From Chloroflexi bacterium RBG_16_68_14 (GTDB taxonomy: Bacteria; Chloroflexota; Dehalococcoidia; DSTF01; RBG-16-68-14): DNA of 9,625 nt. Positions 8,001 to 9,625 of the stretch are shown one piece after another. Below the pieces are notes generated by a model. That model was not told the DNA's origin. It saw only the letters and a list, made by a program, of their open reading frames with translations, and searched no databases. The translations under genes and the position numbers were made by a program. How positions within the stretch are numbered: the first letter of the stretch is position 1; each line of letters starts with the position of its first letter. The stretch lies in the NCBI GenBank assembly GCA_001796995.1, contig MGOB01000080.1, positions 1-9,625 on the forward strand, given 5' to 3'.

Positions 8001-8353
8001 CTGGGAATGCGTCGAACCCGCTAACTCGGACCAACATAGCGTTTGAGGGCGGAGCTCGGGGCGTCGGCAACGTCTATCCGAAATACCACCATTGCAGCGT
8101 CGCCCTTAATCCGTCATCGCACTTCAACTCGGTGCCGGAGGACACCTGGCACTTCACCATTGGCGGCTACCAAGTTTGCCACAAATGGCTGAAGGACCGC
8201 CGCGGCCGCACGCTCGCGGACGAGGACCTCAGGCACTACATCCGTATCGTCGTGGCGATACAAGAAACCATCCGGCTCATGAGCGAGGTTGATTCCGTCA
8301 TCCAAGAGCACGGGGGCTGGCCCTTTCCGAAGAGCCTAGCTGCACGAGATTGA
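5066..8353 (+). CDS. N6-adenine DNA methyltransferase with Type ISP-like recognition domain
   Basis: The protein has 1095 residues. Residues 1-240 form an N-terminal region I cannot assign ('GIFYIDFRPGKLPVTVLRRIL', 'WELDDLLFISRL'); no clear PD-(D/E)xK nuclease motif is seen. The gamma-class methyltransferase core has 'GIFFTPRPVVSFIVRSVDELL' (365-385), SAM-binding motif I 'ILDPAVGTGTFLVEV' (426-440), 'GFELMMAPYAIAHMKIGLKL' (481-500) and catalytic motif IV 'GNPPYAKES' (559-567), so the product is N6-methyladenine. The C-terminal half matches the recognition domain of Type ISP enzymes: 'LYRPFDWRF' (803-811), 'RYAVMQHML' (823-831), 'PEDVLHYAYGLFYS' (912-925), 'YQVCHKWLKDRRGRTL' (1035-1050) and the end 'VIQEHGGWPFP'. 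True ISP proteins such as LlaBIII also carry the nuclease and helicase on this chain; here those lie on the upstream gene. G+C falls within the gene (see findings), suggesting a swapped recognition domain. The target sequence cannot be read from the protein. Confidence 0.92.
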   Translation: MIAPEVERLRSIHDFKALIRYLREELDWPIAEHVAEEDMVYDYTPEEVGLDPPSAVKIDRIVRLRPLVAGQPWGIFYIDFRPGKLPVTVLRRILRALVIKKRESRGDKKLWELDDLLFISRLGEDGDRSINLAHFSEDGDGSGRATLRVVDWDEEDSHFHMLRTAEELHRLRWPEDPSDAETWRETWASAFALKLGEVAKTSKQLALEMAHMARLIRGRVNAAMAVESDKGPLRRMYKAFQEVLLHDLTEDDFADMYAQTITYGLFAARRSRPIGITAENAADMVPPTNPFLRDLLAEFTEVGGLTKTLDFDELGIDALVQMLNNANMEAVVADFGDKNPLEDPVIHFYELFLKEYDPKKRVQRGIFFTPRPVVSFIVRSVDELLRTEFGLEDGLADTTTWGEMIERHPHLTLPNGTKPETPFVQILDPAVGTGTFLVEVINVVHRTMFDKWRREGHLPMLDIPQLWNDYVANHLLPRLYGFELMMAPYAIAHMKIGLKLEETGYKTAKGERLRIYLTNSLEPPWDPSGQFEEMVPALAHEAVASEKAKSKTAFTVIIGNPPYAKESANTGPWIADLLRESLEDGADSFFKVDGATLGERNPKWLNDDYVKFIRYGQYRIAKSAAGVLGFITNDGYLGNPTFRGMRQSLATTFSRIFVLDLHGEARRVEERTSAPDENVFDIKQPVAIGLFCNGLLREDTVSIAHADLVGPRSEKYSILQDSSAGTITWQTLSVSPPFYLYRPQNEELWEEYQAGLPVPTVFRIGTVGIVTGNDAGAIAISLNEARELADAAGLPHEAIRQILYRPFDWRFILYDPTLVGRRRYAVMQHMLSGRNLALVTARSNKSGTPDHFLVTRVIMEAKCGESTTQSALFPLFTDAGFDGLSLDDGLHSNLDANFVRTLGVSVGRAVSPEDVLHYAYGLFYSRLYRQRYGEFLRVDFPRIIAPQDPSLFSVIASLGADLVALHLLDDDYQWASWNSGNASNPLTRTNIAFEGGARGVGNVYPKYHHCSVALNPSSHFNSVPEDTWHFTIGGYQVCHKWLKDRRGRTLADEDLRHYIRIVVAIQETIRLMSEVDSVIQEHGGWPFPKSLAARD

Positions 8354-8369
8354 CGAGGTTACGGCACTC

Positions 8370-8618
8370 ATGGCAAACGATGACGATGCGTGGGTGAACT
8401 TGCCTCAACACAAACGGTTTCATGCCCCACTCCGACAAGGCGACTCGGTGGAGGTCACTTGCGGTTGTCGACATACTGAACCCAGCATCTGCCGGAAGCA
8501 CTCAATGCCCGCTGTTTGCGCATTTGTGCGCATCGATGGAATGTGTCATTCGCCACCGTCGTCGTGGCGCAGGCAGTTCGCAAAACTGCTGGAGGATGTG
8601 AACCGCCAGCCGGAGTGA
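8370..8618 (+). CDS. Small Cys/His-rich protein, unknown function
   Basis: An 82-residue ORF starts 16 nt after the methyltransferase stop on the same strand, so it may be a third gene of the operon. I do not recognise the family. Cys31, Cys33, His35, Cys41, His44, Cys50, Cys59 and His60 cluster in the middle, a pattern that could hold zinc or an iron-sulphur centre. A basic, amphipathic-looking tail follows ('SSWRRQFAKLLEDV'). The ribosome binding site is weak (GAGG about 11 nt before the ATG). Codon choice looks like coding sequence and similar to the end of the methyltransferase. There is no signal peptide or membrane segment. It could be a regulator or accessory subunit of the modification system. 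A chance ORF is not excluded. Confidence 0.55.
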   Translation: MANDDDAWVNLPQHKRFHAPLRQGDSVEVTCGCRHTEPSICRKHSMPAVCAFVRIDGMCHSPPSSWRRQFAKLLEDVNRQPE

Positions 8619-8646
8619 GTCCCTGCTGGCTAGGAGGTTGCAAGGG

Positions 8647-8706
8647 ACTATCGAAGACCACAGCGGCTGGCCGCTTCCGGGCAGCGTGCCGGAACCGGCA
8701 GCTTGA
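8647..8706 (+). pseudogene. Fossil C-terminal end of a second ISP-like methyltransferase
   Basis: One frame reads 'TIEDHSGWPLPGSVPEPAA' followed by TGA. It aligns without gaps to the end of the intact methyltransferase, 'VIQEHGGWPFPKSLAARD' (1078-1095): the I-x-x-H-x-GWP-x-P-x-S pattern is shared and the DNA is also visibly similar (CTATCGAAGACCACAGCGGC against TCATCCAAGAGCACGGGGGC). The substitutions are too many for a recent duplication. Upstream in the same frame similarity fades and there is no start codon. A perfect AGGAGG at 8632-8637 has no start codon at usable distance. Most likely this is the tail of a related methyltransferase gene that once ended here. Confidence 0.6.
8675..8700. 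other. Overlapping GC-rich inverted repeats, possible weak terminator
   Basis: TTCCGG (8675-8680) pairs with CCGGAA (8689-8694) across 8 nt, and TGCCGG (8687-8692) pairs with CCGGCA (8695-8700) across 2 nt. The two structures exclude each other. They lie within the methyltransferase fossil, and no T-run follows, so any termination would be inefficient. A further perfect 7-bp repeat (AGTCCCT 8618-8624, AGGGACT 8643-8649) starts inside the stop codon of the small ORF. Confidence 0.3.
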
Positions 8707-8807
8707 CTCGCCACCTCCAACGGTCTAATATTGTTAGCGTAACTTAGCACTTTTGCGTGCCTGTATGCCTGGCTCCGCTGATAGCCTGGCTCGCCTTCGT
8801 CCCCCCC

Positions 8808-8837
8808 TTGACCTCACCAGCACAACCGTGCTACGAT
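8808..8837 (+). promoter_or_regulatory. Candidate sigma-70-type promoter
   Basis: TTGACC (8808-8813), 18 nt, then TACGAT (8832-8837): five of six and four of six consensus matches. Transcription would start near 8844. The first gene I can support downstream begins at 9133, so the leader would be about 290 nt and would pass through the repeat cluster. A short reading frame from ATG 8876 is overrun by repeats. The stretch 8707-8807 before it holds no gene; it has an AT-rich patch (8726-8756) and a 17-nt-spaced direct repeat of GCCTGGCTC (8767-8775, 8784-8792). Confidence 0.5.
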
Positions 8838-8852
8838 AACGCGTAATGTAGA

Positions 8853-8868
8853 TCACCAGTTCTGGTGA
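8853..8868. promoter_or_regulatory. Operator-like perfect palindrome
   Basis: TCACCAG and CTGGTGA are exact inverted repeats around TT. The palindrome lies about 10 nt past the predicted transcription start of the 8808 promoter, where a dimeric repressor would block transcription. It could also fold as a short mRNA hairpin. No regulator gene is in the window. Confidence 0.45.
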
Positions 8869-8933
8869 ACCGATCATGCGCATATACAGATACCAGGCGT
8901 TTTTGCAGAACGAACTTCCCCCAGTCGGCCCCT

Positions 8934-8957
8934 GTAGGGGCGCATCGCGATGCGCCC
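8934..8957. repeat. REP-like repeat A, intact copy
   Basis: GTAGGGGCGCAT (8934-8945) opens a 20-bp perfect palindrome at 8938-8957, made of GGGCGCATCG and its reverse complement. GTAGGGGCGCATCGCGATGCGCCC is a form of intergenic repeat seen in many GC-rich genomes. The same 12-nt arm recurs at 8981. Confidence 0.75.
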
Positions 8958-8993
8958 TGGGGCGGAACGGTGCCTGCCTTGTAGGGGCGCATA

Positions 8994-9016
8994 GCCTGCC
9001 CTCGAGCGAGGCGAAG
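8994..9016. repeat. Repeat B, copy 1
   Basis: The copy starts GCCTGCCCTCGAGC and ends GCGAAG. It is the most diverged of three related units and lacks the trailing G-run. It is in tandem with copy 2, and both lie inside the split repeat A. Confidence 0.6.
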
Positions 9017-9042
9017 CCTGCCCTGAGCGGAGCCGAAGGGGG
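9016..9042. repeat. Repeat B, copy 2
   Basis: Starts GCCTGCCCTGAGC and ends CCGAAGGGGG, with a 4-5 nt variable centre compared with copy 3. The ends are nearly complementary (CCCT...AGGG), so the unit can form a short hairpin. The translated form gives the familiar spurious peptide 'PALSGAEG'. Confidence 0.7.
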
Positions 9043-9059
9043 CGATCCGCCCTCCACTA

Positions 9060-9123
9060 CCCCCTCTCCTGCTCGCGGGAGAGAGCCTGCCCTGAGCTTG
9101 TCGAAGGGGGCCGGGGGTGAGGG
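9060..9123. repeat. Repeat C (CCCTCTCC...GTGAGGG type), interrupted by repeat B
   Basis: CTCTCC (9064-9069) and GGAGAG (9078-9083) form a perfect stem around TGCTCGCG. The typical right part, GGGGCCGGGGGTGAGGG, resumes at 9107. The common intergenic form of this repeat has GGGAGAG directly joined to GGGCCGGGGGTGAGGG; here repeat B copy 3 stands between them. The last bases supply the ribosome binding site of the gene at 9133. Confidence 0.6.
9085..9110. repeat. Repeat B, copy 3 (inside repeat C)
   Basis: Starts GCCTGCCCTGAGCTTG and ends TCGAAGGGGG. It is the canonical form of a widespread intergenic repeat, giving the spurious peptide 'PALSLSKG' on translation. It shares the first 13 nt and the GAAGGGGG end with copy 2 and differs in the centre. 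Confidence 0.75.
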
Positions 9124-9126
9124 AGG
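9121..9126 (+). promoter_or_regulatory. Ribosome binding site of the gene at 9133
   Basis: GGGAGG ends 6 nt before the ATG and decides the start. It overlaps the right end of repeat C, so the translation signal of this gene appears to be built partly from a repeat. Confidence 0.75.
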
Positions 9127-9132
9127 ATAACC

Positions 9133-9625
9133 ATGCGCGGCGCTGGCGGTGGCCCCAAGACGGAACGAGGCCGCGCCATCTCCAGGCTCAACGCCCTCAA
9201 ACATGGCTTCGCTGCCAAGAGCCCCGTCATCCCAGGCATCGAGGACGAGAAGGAATGGCAACGTCACCGCGCAGGCATCGTCGCCAGCCTTAATCCTGAC
9301 GGTTACCTCGAAGAGGTGCTCGCCAGGCGGATAGCCACCGCCCTCTGGGAACTCGACCGCCTCACCGCCTACCAGGTCGCGGCCATCATGCGCCACATTG
9401 AGAGCACCGCCAACGATATGGCCATCGCCGCAAACTACCTCCGTGAGGGCAACGAGATCGTTGAGCCTGAGCCTGCCCTCGTCGCTGAAGGCCAGCACGG
9501 CCGTCTCCTGCCGCCCGACGCCGACCTCGAACGGATCATGCGCCACGGGAGCTCTCTCCACCGTCAGTGGATCCAGACCAAGCATGAGCTCGAAGCCCTC
9601 CAGGCCCGCCGCCGCGGCGAGCGCC
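9133..9625 (+). CDS. 'GPKT...NALKHG' family protein, unknown function (runs off right edge)
   Basis: 164 residues are visible. They begin MRGAGGGPKTERGRAISRLN followed by ALKHGF, then 'SPVIPGIEDEKEWQRHRAGI', 'LEEVLARRIATALWELDRL', a variable linker, and 'LERIMRHGSSLHRQWIQTKHELEALQARRRGE'. The GPKT..G...S..NALKHG opening and the late 'RIMR....LHRQ......L..LQ..RRGE' helix recur in many uncharacterised proteins, as I recall mainly from Chloroflexota, Planctomycetota and similar GC-rich genomes. I know of no proven function. The protein is soluble-looking, charged and mostly helical; the basic N-terminus could touch nucleic acid. It is often a multi-copy, accessory-genome protein, which fits its place beside a repeat cluster and a restriction island, but that is inference. 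The C-terminus lies outside the window. Confidence 0.8.
   Translation, partial: MRGAGGGPKTERGRAISRLNALKHGFAAKSPVIPGIEDEKEWQRHRAGIVASLNPDGYLEEVLARRIATALWELDRLTAYQVAAIMRHIESTANDMAIAANYLREGNEIVEPEPALVAEGQHGRLLPPDADLERIMRHGSSLHRQWIQTKHELEALQARRRGER

Larger units (their letters stand above)
8981..9053. repeat. REP-like repeat A, second copy split by repeat B
   Basis: The left arm GTAGGGGCGCAT (8981-8992) is identical to the intact copy. A degenerate right arm, GGCGATCCGCCCT (9041-9053; compare CGCGATGCGCCCT), resumes 48 nt later. The material between is two tandem copies of repeat B. Removing it restores a repeat close to the intact copy at 8934. Confidence 0.6.

Noticed and set aside
1836..8353. 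DISARM or BREX assignment
   Set aside because: No drmA, drmB, pglZ, brxC or similar gene is in the window. The helicase-methyltransferase pair alone does not define either system, though genes beyond 9625 cannot be seen.
8934..9123. CRISPR array
   Set aside because: The repeats differ in sequence, are palindromic, and lack regular spacers or cas genes. They are REP-like elements.
8876..9130. An 84-residue plus-strand ORF
   Set aside because: Most of it is translated REP-like repeat, giving the familiar spurious peptides PALSGAEG and PALSLSKG. It has no ribosome binding site.
8734..9585. A 283-residue minus-strand ORF
   Set aside because: It is antisense to the gene at 9133, which has a strong ribosome binding site and recognisable family motifs, and it also runs through the repeat cluster.

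Overview
The window looks like the chromosome of a GC-rich bacterium. Chloroflexota, perhaps Dehalococcoidia-like, is my best guess, because a GuaB3-type IMP dehydrogenase-like gene lies next to rsmI and because of the REP-like repeats (whose spurious translation gives 'PALSLSKG'/'PALSGAEG') near a 'GPKT...NALKHG' family gene. This is an inference from gene content and repeat style; no rRNA or marker gene here settles it.

Left part (1-1467) is ordinary housekeeping. The 5' part of a guaB3-like gene runs leftward off the edge. It diverges from rsmI, the 16S rRNA C1402 2'-O-methyltransferase gene, across a 251-bp intergenic region with promoter-like sequences.

Centre (about 1468-8706) is a restriction-modification island. 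The intact core is two large genes overlapping by ATGA. The first (1836-5069) encodes a protein with an N-terminal phospholipase-D-type nuclease domain and an SNF2/DEAH-type helicase. The second (5066-8353) encodes an N6-adenine DNA methyltransferase with a C-terminal recognition domain of the Type ISP (LlaBIII-like) kind. A small Cys/His-rich ORF (8370-8618) follows 16 nt later. The simplest reading is a two-protein, split version of a Type ISP-like enzyme: methylation and recognition on one chain, translocation and a PLD nuclease on the other. I cannot tell from sequence alone whether this architecture has been characterised.

The island carries debris of other systems at both ends. Between rsmI and the helicase gene is a fossil of the N-terminus of a Type I hsdM. 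After the small ORF is a fragment matching the C-terminal end of an ISP-like methyltransferase but not identical to the intact one. This suggests a site where modification systems have been replaced more than once.

Right part (8707-9625) has no gene until 9133. It holds a promoter-like pair with a perfect operator-like palindrome, then a 190-bp cluster of REP-like repeats in which one repeat family is inserted into the middle of two other palindromic repeats. A protein of unknown function with a very good ribosome binding site then starts and runs off the right edge.
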